A stretch of DNA of 64,000 nt. Source: Pedobacter frigiditerrae (GTDB lineage Bacteria > Bacteroidota > Bacteroidia > Sphingobacteriales > Sphingobacteriaceae). Position numbers and translations under genes: made by a program. The notes beneath the pieces are model-generated. The model was not told where the DNA came from. It was given only the letters and a program-made list of their open reading frames with translations, and made no database searches. Below are positions 19,565-28,311 of the stretch, one piece after another (positions within the stretch are counted from its first letter, which is position 1; each line of letters starts with the position of its first letter). The DNA is taken from assembly GCF_032678705.1 (NCBI RefSeq), contig NZ_JAVTSS010000001.1:620001-684000 (forward strand), written 5' to 3'.

Positions 19565-20233
19565 ATGAATATTAATATCGCCATAGCTGACGACCAAAAA
19601 CTTTTTAGGAAAGGTATGGCTGCACTTATTGGTTCTTTTGAAAATATGTCTCTAGTTTTTGAAGCTGGAAACGGATTGGAGCTATTAGAACTTTGTGATA
19701 GTTGTGAGGAAAAACCAGACATTGTATTGCTTGACCTTTCCATGCCAGAAATGAATGGCTTAGATGCGCTTAAGATATTAAAGGAGAAGCATCCGTCAAT
19801 TAGAGTGGTTATACTGTCAAGCCACGAGGTGGAAAGCTTTATTTTAGCTACTATTCAGGCTGGAGCAAATGGTTATTTAGCAAAAAATGCTGAACCAGAG
19901 GAAGTAGAATTAACGATTAGAGAAGTTTTTAAAAACGATTTTTATTTTACTTTACCAATGCTCGAAATTATGCGAAAAGGCTTGGTGAAAAAAACAAATC
20001 AAATTAAATTAGAAGAAGAAGATAACCTTACTCCTAGAGAAAAAGAGGTTCTTCAGCTAATTTGTAAACAGTTAAATAGTAATGAAATTGCCGAAAAACT
20101 CTTTTTAAGTAATAGGACAGTGGAAGGGCATCGTAATAATTTATTGCTTAAAACTGGTAGCAGAAATACTGCAGGCCTAGTTTTATATGCGCTTAAACAT
20201 AAGATATTCGATTTAGATACACTCTCTAAATAA
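19565..20233 (+). CDS. NarL/FixJ-type response regulator
   Basis: Response regulator of 222 aa with receiver and LuxR-type HTH domains. I use ATG at 19565 (MNINIAIADDQKLF); the longer open frame upstream runs antisense through another gene and is not used. Receiver marks are D9-D10, phospho-acceptor D57 (IVLLDLSMPEMNG), LSSHE and a Lys in LAKNAEPEE. The HTH covers about 155-215: LTPREKEVLQLICKQLNSNE, then AEKLFLSNRTVEGHRNNLLL. It is divergent from the kinase operon with only about 90 bp between the starts, so one spacer probably serves both promoters. Confidence 0.95.
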   Translation: MNINIAIADDQKLFRKGMAALIGSFENMSLVFEAGNGLELLELCDSCEEKPDIVLLDLSMPEMNGLDALKILKEKHPSIRVVILSSHEVESFILATIQAGANGYLAKNAEPEEVELTIREVFKNDFYFTLPMLEIMRKGLVKKTNQIKLEEEDNLTPREKEVLQLICKQLNSNEIAEKLFLSNRTVEGHRNNLLLKTGSRNTAGLVLYALKHKIFDLDTLSK

Positions 20234-20235
20234 AG

Positions 20236-20255
20236 ACTAGGTATTTTTACCTAGT
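20236..20255 (+). terminator. hairpin after the NarL regulator
   Basis: ACTAGGTA (20236-20243) and TACCTAGT (20248-20255) form a perfect 8-bp stem around TTTT, three bases after the stop codon. It lacks a T-run, so it is either a weak terminator or an mRNA-end stabiliser. Confidence 0.45.
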
Positions 20256-20400
20256 TAACCAAGTTAAAACACTCAATAGCTACTTCAAGCAAAACTACGC
20301 TCAAAATTCATCGTAAAAAACTGTCATTTAGCTAATGCTAAACAAATAAGCTATTAAAGTTTATTCGATAGTATTTAATAATCCCCGTTTATTAAAATTT

Positions 20401-21054
20401 ATGATGGACTGTTCAGATAAAATTAAAGCGCTACAAAAAAAAGCAGGTATTGAAATAGATGGAGTTGCCTCATCCAAAACTTGGTTACACATTTATTATC
20501 TTCTATTTTCTTCAATTCCTTATGATATTAATGTTGAATCTATCATTAAAGCCATCCAACAGAAAGTTAATGTAAGAGCAGATGGCTATCCCTGGGCTAA
20601 AACTTGGGATGCCTTGTATAGTTTACTGATAGATGAGGCTGAAGAAATTAATGTTTTGAGTGACCCTGAAAATGAGAAAATGCTTTCAAAGATGACACCA
20701 GAAGTGATGCCTTTTGCAAAAGAATTAATCTATTTAGCGGCTCGAAAAGGTATTCACATTCGTATTATAGACAAGTCAATTGAATCTAACTTCGGATTAT
20801 CGTTTTATGTTGGAATTTTTGAGAAAAACAAAAAAGGAGAATTTGCTTATGTAGATAAATCTCCTAATTATGCTAAGGTTGCCAAATTAGGCGAGTTTAT
20901 TGGACTCACTTACGACAACGAAAGTAGGGTGTTTAACAGTTTTCCAAAATTTGAAATTGTACCTGCTTGGGCTTTAAAAATGAATGATGAAGAAGTAAAA
21001 CGTGAGTTGGGCAGAAGGAAGACCGAAAATTTGAGATTACTTGCGATATTTTAA
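20401..21054 (+). CDS. peptidoglycan-binding repeats plus degenerate M15 peptidase domain (probable pseudoenzyme)
   Basis: 217 aa, no signal peptide (start ATG at 20401 or the adjacent one at 20404). Residues 6-35 and 48-77 are two copies of a PG-binding-like repeat: ALQKKAGIEIDG...TW and AIQQKVNVRADG...TW. Residues about 95-186 resemble the VanY/M15C D,L-endopeptidase fold: MTPEVMPFAKELIYLAARKG, NFGLSFYVGIF and the AKLGEFIGLTYDN helix. However, where active enzymes have the SxHxxGxAxD zinc motif this protein has Ser129 and Tyr136 for His and Asp, the PHF/E His is Lys183 (FPKFEI), and about 25 residues before the zinc loop are missing. It should therefore not hydrolyse; binding of cell-wall fragments or a phage-derived function is possible. 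The assignment rests on my eye alignment. Confidence 0.6.
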   Translation: MMDCSDKIKALQKKAGIEIDGVASSKTWLHIYYLLFSSIPYDINVESIIKAIQQKVNVRADGYPWAKTWDALYSLLIDEAEEINVLSDPENEKMLSKMTPEVMPFAKELIYLAARKGIHIRIIDKSIESNFGLSFYVGIFEKNKKGEFAYVDKSPNYAKVAKLGEFIGLTYDNESRVFNSFPKFEIVPAWALKMNDEEVKRELGRRKTENLRLLAIF

Positions 21055-21077
21055 ATACTACCTAAAATAATGTCTCT

Positions 21078-21110
21078 TAAAAAGGTTGGTGTTAAAGCCA
21101 ACCTTTTTTA
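21078..21110. terminator. bidirectional Rho-independent terminator
   Basis: AAAAGGTTGG and CCAACCTTTT form a perfect 10-bp stem around an 8-nt loop, with T-runs on both strands. It serves the pseudoenzyme gene on the plus strand and the small membrane protein gene facing it on the minus strand. Confidence 0.85.
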
Positions 21111-21122
21111 TTTCTTTATAAA

Positions 21123-21251
21123 CTAATGCTTTTTGTCGCTAGTATCTGCTTTTCTAAAAAAAGTTAAAGAAAATGCTGTGATTAAAATGATAACGCAAAC
21201 TGAAGCTAGAATAAGTAAGGTTTGTAAGCCTTCTGGTGATTGAGGTCCCAT
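21123..21251 (-). CDS. 42-residue single-span membrane protein
   Basis: A short frame with ATG at 21251 and TAG at 21123-21125. It reads MGPQSPEGLQ, a strongly hydrophobic helix of about 22 residues (LLILASVCVIILI and onward), then a positive tail RKADTSDKKH, a textbook N-out/C-in small membrane protein. It faces the pseudoenzyme gene across a bidirectional terminator that sits right behind its stop codon, which supports real expression. I know no function. It is too short for usual gene callers. Confidence 0.6.
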   Translation of the reverse strand: MGPQSPEGLQTLLILASVCVIILITAFSLTFFRKADTSDKKH

Positions 21252-21338
21252 ATAATTTAATTTTTGATAAAGTTAGAAATTTATGTCAAATCATTAAAAA
21301 GTTATTTGGTTTGATTTATAAATTAATTCATTATCATA

Positions 21339-22070
21339 TCAAAATTTGCAAGCTTCTGGCATGTCAATGGTTAAATTGTAACTGGTTTGCTCAATTTTCT
21401 GACTTGTTTTATAAGTCGCTCCGCCGTAAACAATCTGAAAATCATAGGTTTCATTTAAGGCTAATAAATTGGTAGTTATCTTTCCCTTTTCCATATAACC
21501 CAAATATTGAAAAGCACCAGCAGCGCCTGTCTTTTTGAAATAAACATATACACTTGGTCTTATTTCTAAATCTGTTCTGTTCGGGCATTTGCCTACAAAT
21601 GTTAGGGTTGTGTTATTGTAAACGGGCGGCGGAGGGATAACAATAGGAGGGGCTGTAGTTCCGGTTTTAGTAATGGCAATATTAACAACTTGTTGCTTTT
21701 GAGCTGTGGTAAAGGTAATCTGTTTGGTTTGTTCGTTGTAGCCTGATGCATTAATCTTTACTGTGATACTAATTGGTTTGTCGATTGTAGGTGCAACACC
21801 AGGACGTAAGCCAATGGTTACCATTCCGTTATTTAATTTGATGTCCTTCTCGCCCGATAATTCATAAATATCATCAGCCTGGTCTCCAGTAATAGTTATG
21901 GTAGCATTACTCGGGGCTGAATTACCAGTTTGCGCATCAGTTACATTAATCATAGCAGTGTTTTTAATCACATCGGTGTCTAAAATTATTTTGATGTTTT
22001 CAGTAGGTTTTTTACAAGCTGATAATATGAGTATCACTAAAGTAAAACCTATCATTTTTGCTGTAGACAT
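21339..22070 (-). CDS. hypothetical lipoprotein
   Basis: 243 residues beginning with a lipoprotein signal (MSTAKMIGFTLVILILSAC, then KK), so it should be anchored in the outer membrane or periplasm. The middle (about 30-145) reads as a beta-sandwich of Ig-like type, a Pro-rich linker PPIVIPPPP follows at about 150, and a C-terminal beta domain (about 155-243) has two Cys (GKCPNR and PEACKF) that could bridge. I do not recognise the family. It follows an outer-membrane barrel-like gene with an 11-bp gap and is probably cotranscribed with it. Confidence 0.75.
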   Translation of the reverse strand: MSTAKMIGFTLVILILSACKKPTENIKIILDTDVIKNTAMINVTDAQTGNSAPSNATITITGDQADDIYELSGEKDIKLNNGMVTIGLRPGVAPTIDKPISITVKINASGYNEQTKQITFTTAQKQQVVNIAITKTGTTAPPIVIPPPPVYNNTTLTFVGKCPNRTDLEIRPSVYVYFKKTGAAGAFQYLGYMEKGKITTNLLALNETYDFQIVYGGATYKTSQKIEQTSYNLTIDMPEACKF

Positions 22071-22081
22071 GGCATTAGATT

Positions 22082-22762
22082 TTAAAATTTATAATTGAAA
22101 TTTACTTGTACTATTGGTAACCATCTGTAATTTTTAATATTGGATTGAAATTGTGCTGTTTGTGAGGAGTTTCCTTCTAATAAGCCAGTCCCAATAATAT
22201 CTGCTTTTGGTTTGCTCAAATAATAAGTGCCTAAATCGAAACTGACATTAAACTTTTTTCGAGGGAATGTATTGGCAAAGGCTAGTCCTAAGTACGGCGC
22301 TACTCCTTTCCAATCTACATTTAAGTCTACATAGCCAACCTGTTCCTCACTGAGCACTAAGTCTCCATAAGTATAATTATCAGATGGAGTAATTCTAACC
22401 TTTCCATCGGCTTTAAAAAAATAAGCAAAACCACCAACTAAACGTAACCAGCTTGCTTTTTGAAAAGGAGTATAATCTGCCAGTACATGGACGTTGTAAA
22501 AATCTGCAGAAGCATGGGTGGTAGAATTAAAGTCTTCAATCTTAAAAATATCATTCGCCTTTAATGGGATTGCATTAACGCCTCCTCTGAGGGCTAATTT
22601 GGGTAATATTCCATAAAGAAATTCTACGCCAATACCTTGGGTGCCTAAGTTAAGCTGAATAGATTTTTGGTTTTTGAAGTCTCTAATAGTATCTGTCTGA
22701 GAATTTGCATGCATGCCAACAAATAGGATAGGCCAAAGTAAAAGATGATGAAGTGCTTTCAT
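22082..22762 (-). CDS. hypothetical outer-membrane beta-barrel protein
   Basis: 226 residues with a signal peptide (MKALHHLLLWPILFVGMHANS, cut before QT) and a run of alternating amphipathic strands (QLNLGTQGIGVEFLYGI, ALRGGVNAIPL, FNVSFDLGTYYL) ending in the typical terminal Phe (VQVNFNYKF). This is the pattern of an 8-strand outer-membrane barrel. First gene of a two-gene unit with the lipoprotein behind it. No specific function can be given. Confidence 0.75.
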   Translation of the reverse strand: MKALHHLLLWPILFVGMHANSQTDTIRDFKNQKSIQLNLGTQGIGVEFLYGILPKLALRGGVNAIPLKANDIFKIEDFNSTTHASADFYNVHVLADYTPFQKASWLRLVGGFAYFFKADGKVRITPSDNYTYGDLVLSEEQVGYVDLNVDWKGVAPYLGLAFANTFPRKKFNVSFDLGTYYLSKPKADIIGTGLLEGNSSQTAQFQSNIKNYRWLPIVQVNFNYKF

Positions 22763-22906
22763 AACAAGGATTAATTAGCTAGGTAAAAAACGCTGAGGAA
22801 TTAATCGAGATAATTAATTAACGCTTAAAGATTTAAATGGTTTTTTTTAAGTTCATTAAAATTAAAATTATGAAATCATAAATTTTTACGACTTTCAACT
22901 ATTATT

Positions 22907-23398
22907 ATGGAAGCTCCAAAAAAACAGCCACAAATTCTGGATAAAAAAACAGCTTTGCTAAAAGCAGAGAGTTGGTGTGCTTATCAAGAACGTTCGCAAC
23001 AAGAGGTTCGCAACAAACTTTATGAATATGGTTTGCATCAAAATGAGGTTGAAGATTTAATATCAGAATTGATTACCACTAACTTTTTAAACGAAGAAAG
23101 GTTCGCAATGGCTTATGTTTCGGGAAAGGTAAATATCAAAAAATGGGGCAAAATAAAAATTAAACAAGGACTAAAACTCAAAAAAGTTCCAGATAAGTTG
23201 ATTCAAAAAGCTCTAAATAGTATTGATGGAGATAAATATTTAGGGAATTTATTGGCAACTGCCGAGAAAAAGCAGAGAATTATAAATGAAAAAGATCCAT
23301 TAAAAAGAAAATATAAGCTCATTACATACCTTCAAAGCAAGGGTTTTGAAAAAGATTTAATTTTTGATGTACTGAAAGCCAATAACTTAACAGAATAG
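22907..23398 (+). CDS. recX: regulatory protein RecX
   Basis: RecX binds RecA filaments and limits their growth. The 163-aa protein has the three-helix repeats of the family: LKAESWCAYQERSQQEVRNKL, the RF-containing segment FLNEERFAMAYVSGKVNIKKW, GKIKIKQGLKLKKV and the last module KYKLITYLQSKGFEKDLIFDVL. Length is usual. It is not next to recA here, which is common outside proteobacteria. It runs toward the tRNA pair, whose promoter begins about 25 bp behind the stop codon. Confidence 0.92.
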   Translation: MEAPKKQPQILDKKTALLKAESWCAYQERSQQEVRNKLYEYGLHQNEVEDLISELITTNFLNEERFAMAYVSGKVNIKKWGKIKIKQGLKLKKVPDKLIQKALNSIDGDKYLGNLLATAEKKQRIINEKDPLKRKYKLITYLQSKGFEKDLIFDVLKANNLTE

Positions 23399-23421
23399 TG
23401 AAATTTATTATTAAATTTTCC

Positions 23422-23451
23422 TTGACAGAAATATAAATCTGCTTATATTTG
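23422..23451 (+). promoter_or_regulatory. Bacteroidota-type promoter of the tRNA operon
   Basis: TTGACA starts at 23422 and TATATTTG spans 23444-23451; the spacer from TTG to TA is 19 nt. This fits the Bacteroidota sigma-A consensus (TTG, about 19-20 nt, TAnnTTTG) exactly. The mature tRNA-Gly starts about 70 nt downstream, after a leader with an AACATC/GATGTT hairpin. Confidence 0.8.
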
Positions 23452-23522
23452 CATTCCCAAACGGAGAGAGACACATTAGAAAGTCACAATCAAAAGGGAT
23501 AACATCGGATGATGTTGCAAAT

Positions 23523-23595
<73 letters not shown>

Positions 23596-23597
23596 CT

Positions 23598-23630
23598 AAA
23601 TGCCTTCCTACCAGGAGGCATTTATTTTAA
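23598..23630 (+). terminator. hairpin between the two tRNA genes
   Basis: AAATGCC and GGCATTT with inner TCCT/AGGA form a stem with one bulged T, followed by TATTTT. It may be a partial terminator or a processing signal between tRNA-Gly and tRNA-Leu. Confidence 0.55.
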
Positions 23631-23648
23631 AAGCTTTTTAGCTTTTAA

Positions 23649-23733
23649 GCTCGGATGGTGGAACTGGTAGACACGCAGGACTTAAAATCCTGTGCCCTCA
23701 ACAGGCGTGCGGGTTCGATTCCCGCTCCGAGTA
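23649..23733 (+). tRNA. tRNA-Leu (UAA anticodon)
   Basis: Class II tRNA of 85 nt. Acceptor GCTCGGA pairs with TCCGAGT (first pair G-U), anticodon stem CAGGA/TCCTG with TAA in the loop CTTAAAA, long variable arm TGCCCTCAACAGGCG, T-arm CGGGTTCGATTCCCG. CCA is not encoded. Confidence 0.96.
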
Positions 23734-23735
23734 CA

Positions 23736-23770
23736 AACCCTTTTTACGATGAGTAAAGAGGGTTTTTTAG
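23736..23770 (+). terminator. terminator of the tRNA operon
   Basis: AAACCCTTTTTAC and GTAAAGAGGGTTT face each other across GATGA with minor mismatches and end in six T, directly behind tRNA-Leu. Confidence 0.8.
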
Positions 23771-23819
23771 TTTTAACGGTTTTATAAATCTTCATTTAAT
23801 GAACATTAGATGGCTATTT

Positions 23820-23841
23820 GGGGTTCGATTCTCGTTGTCCT
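23820..23841 (+). other. tRNA T-arm-like fragment
   Basis: GGGTTCGATTC, the T-arm core of the upstream tRNA-Leu (23711-23721), recurs exactly 110 bp later at 23821-23831, followed by a degenerate TCG and GTTGTCC. It cannot fold as a full tRNA. It may be a relic of a third tRNA gene or of an integration event at the tRNA 3' end. Confidence 0.4.
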
Positions 23842-23947
23842 TTATGTTAAAAATATGTCAATTAAAATCAAACTCTTAATTGCTAATCCGTAATCCAACT
23901 GATTTTATTAATTAAGTATTTACCTTTGATTATATTAATTTTGATAA

Positions 23948-24823
23948 ATGACTAAAAACCGTGTAACAGAAAACTCTGAATTTAATTCCGAATTGAAACT
24001 TCAAGGATTTAAGGTATACAAAACCGACAGCAACTTGGGTGGGCACAGCTATAGCCGTAAGGATTTTTATAAGATCAATATTACCAACGGCAAATTTTTG
24101 TTCCACTATTCTGACCGCACTATTGAGACCGAAGAGACTTACCTTTTTTTCGGCAATCCACATGTGCCGTACTCCTGCGAACCTATTTCGGAATCGTTCC
24201 TCGGTTATACCTGTCTGTTCACAGATAATTTTTTAAAGCAGATAGACAGGTCGGAAAGCCTTCAACAGTCACCTCTTTTTAAATTGGGCGGTACTCCAAT
24301 TTTTAATCTTAACAGGCAACAGAAAGAAACAATTAGCGGTCTTTTTGAAAAAATGCTAGCTGAGCAAGAGTCGTCGTATGTGTTTAAGGATGAGGTTATA
24401 AGAAATTATATTGGACTCATCATACATGAAGCACTAAAGATGCAGCCTACAGAAAGCAGTAGTAAGCACACCAATGCAACAGAAAGGATTACTTCGGTTT
24501 TTTTTGAACTCCTAGAAAGGCAGTTTCCGATCGAAAGCACACAACAGCACCTCCAGTTGAAAACAGCACAGGACTATGCAAGGTATTTGAATGTGCATGT
24601 CAACTATCTTAATAGCTCAGTAAAAGAAGTGACTGGAAAGCCAACCACGAGCCATATTGCAGATAGGGTTATTAGCGAAGCAAAGGCACTACTATTGCAT
24701 ACGGATTGGAACATTTCCGAGATCGCCTATGCGCTCGGGTTTGAATATTCAACTTACTTTAATAATTTCTTCAAAAAGAAGACGGGTATGGTTCCAAAAT
24801 CGGTACGGGCTTCCAATATTTGA
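23948..24823 (+). CDS. AraC-family transcriptional regulator
   Basis: 291-residue regulator. Residues about 1-160 form a cupin-like N-terminal domain (GGHSYSRKDFYKINI, TYLFFGNPHVPYSCEP). The C-terminal HTH_18 domain has the two helix-turn-helix units: TAQDYARYLNVHVNYLNSSV and NISEIAYALGFEYSTYFNNF followed by the KKKTGMVPKS end. The gene is richer in G and C than its neighbours (for example GGAAAGCCAACCACGAGCC) and sits directly behind a tRNA pair, both suggesting acquisition. It is 63 bp upstream of an aldo/keto reductase gene and probably controls it and the following mdaB-like gene. Confidence 0.92.
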   Translation: MTKNRVTENSEFNSELKLQGFKVYKTDSNLGGHSYSRKDFYKINITNGKFLFHYSDRTIETEETYLFFGNPHVPYSCEPISESFLGYTCLFTDNFLKQIDRSESLQQSPLFKLGGTPIFNLNRQQKETISGLFEKMLAEQESSYVFKDEVIRNYIGLIIHEALKMQPTESSSKHTNATERITSVFFELLERQFPIESTQQHLQLKTAQDYARYLNVHVNYLNSSVKEVTGKPTTSHIADRVISEAKALLLHTDWNISEIAYALGFEYSTYFNNFFKKKTGMVPKSVRASNI

Positions 24824-24862
24824 TTTTTATACTTTTTCCTTTGTTTTTCTTTATTTCGCTAA

Positions 24863-26014
<1,152 letters not shown>

Positions 26015-26093
26015 CAACGGAAAACATAAGATAGATATTGTAGGTTTTAAGATCTACATGTCTACTGAAAAATATTAAAGGGGAATCTATAAA

Positions 26094-26687
26094 ATGAAAA
26101 AAGTACTATTAATAAATACGCATCTTACCTATCCTAACTGGTCGGAAGGGTTATTGAACGATGCATTTCAAGGCACGGCAAAAGAATTTTTTATCGCCAA
26201 TAATTTTGAGGTATTAGAGACCAAAGTGGAGGATGGCTACAATCCAGATGAAGAAGTGGAAAAACACATGCAGGCCGATATCATCATCCTTCAAACGCCC
26301 ATCAATTGGTTTGGCGCACCATGGATTTACAAAAAATATGTGGACGAAGTGTTTAACAGTGGGCTCCATAGTGCAAAATTTCTTTCTGGCGATGGTAGAA
26401 CAAGAGAAGATCTTACTAGACAATACGGAACTGGCGGTAAAATGCAGGGCAAGCAATTTATGGTATGCAGTACTTGGAATGCTCCAAAAGCAAGCTTCGA
26501 TGATCCACAACAGTTGCTTTTTGAAGGCAGAAGTACAGCGGATGTTTTAATCCAGATTACCAGCAATTATCGTTTCTGTGGCGTTGAAATTGTTGGAGAC
26601 TACAATTGTTTTGATATTTTTAAAGACGGTGATATTACTAGAGACTTGGAGAATTACCCAATTCATTTAAAAGAAAAGTTTATTTGA
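26094..26687 (+). CDS. NAD(P)H-dependent oxidoreductase, MdaB-like
   Basis: Flavodoxin-like quinone reductase, 197 aa, of the MdaB (modulator of drug activity B) type. Marks are the N-terminal KKVLLINTHL strand with the phosphate loop region, QADIIILQTPINWFGAPWIYKKYVDEVF (the PxxWF/GxP segment contacting FAD), TGGKMQGKQFMVCSTWNAP and the C-terminal CGVEIVGDYNCFDI. It probably reduces quinones to hydroquinones by two electrons and protects against redox cycling. Upstream is the aldo/keto reductase (80-bp gap); downstream is the first 120-bp repeat element with a terminator. Confidence 0.9.
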   Translation: MKKVLLINTHLTYPNWSEGLLNDAFQGTAKEFFIANNFEVLETKVEDGYNPDEEVEKHMQADIIILQTPINWFGAPWIYKKYVDEVFNSGLHSAKFLSGDGRTREDLTRQYGTGGKMQGKQFMVCSTWNAPKASFDDPQQLLFEGRSTADVLIQITSNYRFCGVEIVGDYNCFDIFKDGDITRDLENYPIHLKEKFI

Positions 26688-26799
26688 GTGTAAAATAGAA
26701 TCATTGTCTACTAAAGAATTTCAACTTATCGTTTCAGCATGAAAAAATAAATCCCCTTATTAATTTTGCGCAGACCCTTCACCATTCATCCTTATCATT

Positions 26800-26839
26800 A
26801 ATATCCTAAACGTAGTAGAACAAATTACGTTTGGATATT
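26800..26839. repeat. inverted repeat at the left edge of the first 120-bp element
   Basis: AATATCCTAAACGT (26800-26813) faces ACGTTTGGATATT (26827-26839) with a single unpaired base, around a 13-nt loop. The second arm is the start of repeat element A. The same 13-mer starts element B, and a shorter form (ACGTTTGGAT) occurs alone near 27452. Confidence 0.6.
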
Positions 26840-26946
26840 CTTCCCGTTGCCATATTACCAAAACCTCGTTTCTATGCAATCAAGAGCAATAATGACTCTA
26901 AATCTTCATGAAAATGTTTGGATATTTGTAACGTTGGGAGTACAAA
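26827..26946 (+). repeat. 120-bp repeat element, copy A
   Basis: This element and copy B (28179-28299) start with the same ACGTTTGGATATTCTTCCC, share about 70 percent of the middle (for example GCAATAA, TAAATCTTCA), and end with the nearly identical ATGTTTGGATATTTGTAACG, GTTGGG, GTACAAA. Each has two internal copies of GTTTGGATATT about 90 bp apart. Each is directly followed by a different strong terminator. The origin is unknown; see findings. A small open frame across it (26847-27032) shares NVWIFVTLGVQ with the one across copy B, but this follows from the DNA identity. Confidence 0.75.
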
Positions 26947-26980
26947 ACACGCAAGGTGCGAATGCCTTGCGTGTTTTTTT
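26944..26980 (+). terminator. strong terminator directly behind repeat copy A
   Basis: AAAACACGCAAGG and CCTTGCGTGTTTT form a perfect 13-bp stem around an 8-nt loop, followed by a T-run to 26980. It would end any plus-strand transcript from mdaB or from the repeat itself. Confidence 0.88.
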
Positions 26981-27155
26981 CTTATATCAAGCATGCATTG
27001 CAGCAATTACTGAAAAAATATTTAGTGAGTAAAGAGGAGCTATGATATTACTCCTTTGAAATGTATCCCTAATTAAATATAGTAACCTATCACTCCAATG
27101 GTTGTGACAGTTGGTATTAAATATTTGCTATCTTTAGTAACCAGTATAAACAGTT

Positions 27156-27389
27156 ATGGAATTTTTAAAGCCTAAAGTGATGCTATATGGTGGGCTAATG
27201 GGTTTAACCGGCTTTGTTGCTCCGTTCTCTCTTTTTTGTATAATTTCCTATTTCACCAATTTTATTACTAAACCTCTTTACCCGATAAAATATTTAGTGC
27301 CGGTTTTTATAATATCGTTAGCAGTTTGGCTTTATTGCTTTTATGGGATAAGAAGATACAGGAAACAAAATAGTCGTGAAAGTATTTAA
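27156..27389 (+). CDS. small membrane protein, hypothetical
   Basis: 77 residues with two hydrophobic helices (about 10-33 and 46-65) joined by a short loop NFITKPLYPIKY and a positive C-terminal tail GIRRYRKQNSRES. I do not recognise a family. It stands between the two 120-bp elements, with its own short upstream region and nothing cotranscribed. Confidence 0.6.
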   Translation: MEFLKPKVMLYGGLMGLTGFVAPFSLFCIISYFTNFITKPLYPIKYLVPVFIISLAVWLYCFYGIRRYRKQNSRESI

Positions 27390-27552
27390 TTATAGGTTGT
27401 TGCAACCTAAATACCAATATTTTAAAATATTAATCCGTTGCAAATGAACTGATACGTTTGGATGCTATAAAGTGTACTTTAAGAATCATCAGTTTACGCT
27501 TTTATAACTAGCAAAAGAACCAAGCCCAATCTGTAATCGCTCTACATGCTTC

Positions 27553-27852
27553 TTAATCATTGAGCCTCTCGTCAATATCCATTTGTTGGTGTAAAATCCT
27601 AATAACTTCGACAAAATTCGTTTTTAAGTTCACCTTGTAGAATATAAAATGAGATTTTACACGAGTCCGAAAATATCCTTCTCGTATATGATTATAATCT
27701 TTACCTGATCGTGGGTTGTCTGAGACATACTCGATTTCGTCCATTAGCAAGCCGAAATACCTATCCGCCTGTTCAATAGACCAATTCTCAAAAGTATAAA
27801 TCCATATGTTTTCGAGGTCTTTAAGTGCTTCGTTACTAATTTTATATTCCAT
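27553..27852 (-). CDS. parE: type II toxin, RelE/ParE family
   Basis: 99-residue ParE-like toxin; family members poison DNA gyrase or cut mRNA. Typical marks are YKISNEALKDLENIWIYT at the start, the helix YFGLLMDEIEYVSDNPRSGKD, then REGYFRTRVKSHFIFYKV and the last strand VEVIRILHQQMD. It lies 4 bp behind the ParD-like antitoxin gene. The conserved Arg-Val-His-Phe-type strand supports ParE over RelE. It lies between the two copies of the 120-bp repeat in an accessory region. Confidence 0.9.
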   Translation of the reverse strand: MEYKISNEALKDLENIWIYTFENWSIEQADRYFGLLMDEIEYVSDNPRSGKDYNHIREGYFRTRVKSHFIFYKVNLKTNFVEVIRILHQQMDIDERLND

Positions 27853-27856
27853 TCCT

Positions 27857-28099
27857 TTATGAATGTTTTTGATGCAAAGACTCCAAAAAGTCTTTTTTAT
27901 TAAAATTTTTCACGAAGCCCGATTTTTCACCTTTCTTCAATTCTTTGACAAGTTCAGCTTTTTTAGTTTCTGAATATTCCAACATTCTTAAGGCGGCCCG
28001 TACTACTTCACTTGCAGATGAGAATTTTCCGGTTTCTAGCTGCTTATTTATAAAACTATCAAAATAGTCTCCTAATAATATAGATGTATTTTTTGCCAT
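27857..28099 (-). CDS. parD: type II antitoxin, ParD family
   Basis: 80-residue antitoxin with a ribbon-helix-helix N-terminus (NTSILLGDYFDSFINKQL, SSASEVVRAALRMLEY) that dimerises, binds its own promoter and neutralises the toxin through the C-terminal tail (about 50-80, Lys-rich). It precedes the toxin gene by 4 bp, the usual order for parDE. The divergent small repeat copy B starts about 80 bp away, so the two promoters share this spacer. Confidence 0.9.
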   Translation of the reverse strand: MAKNTSILLGDYFDSFINKQLETGKFSSASEVVRAALRMLEYSETKKAELVKELKKGEKSGFVKNFNKKDFLESLHQKHS

Positions 28100-28178
28100 A
28101 GTTATTCAACGTTATAAACAAATATACCAATTATTGGTATGTTTACAAATCAGGAATTCCATTTTCTATATATTAAAA

Positions 28179-28299
28179 ACGTTTGGATATTCTTCCCATT
28201 GCCTTATTGCAAATAGCGCATCTTTAAAGCAACTATCTGCAATAACACTTGTAAATCTTCAAAAAAATGTTTGGATATTTGTAACGTTGGGCGTACAAA
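28179..28299 (+). repeat. 120-bp repeat element, copy B
   Basis: Second copy, 121 bp, of the element at 26827-26946; see that entry for the shared blocks. The right end (ATGTTTGGATATTTGTAACG, then GTTGGG and GTACAAA) differs from copy A at one base in 35. The unit lies between parD (opposite strand) and murF-alr and is directly followed by a terminator unlike the one behind copy A. Confidence 0.75.
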
Positions 28300-28311
28300 C
28301 AAATCGAATTG

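Noticed and set aside
23820..23841. A third complete tRNA gene behind tRNA-Leu
   Set aside because: Only a T-arm-like stretch exists; no anticodon arm, D-arm or matching acceptor strand can be found upstream.
26827..28299. Integron attC sites (GTTGGGC at the end of copy B resembles the GTTRRRY core) with cassettes between them
   Set aside because: Copy A has GTTGGGA, which does not fit, no matching RYYYAAC box lies at the left end, the units are not palindromic as attC sites are, and there is no integrase in the window.
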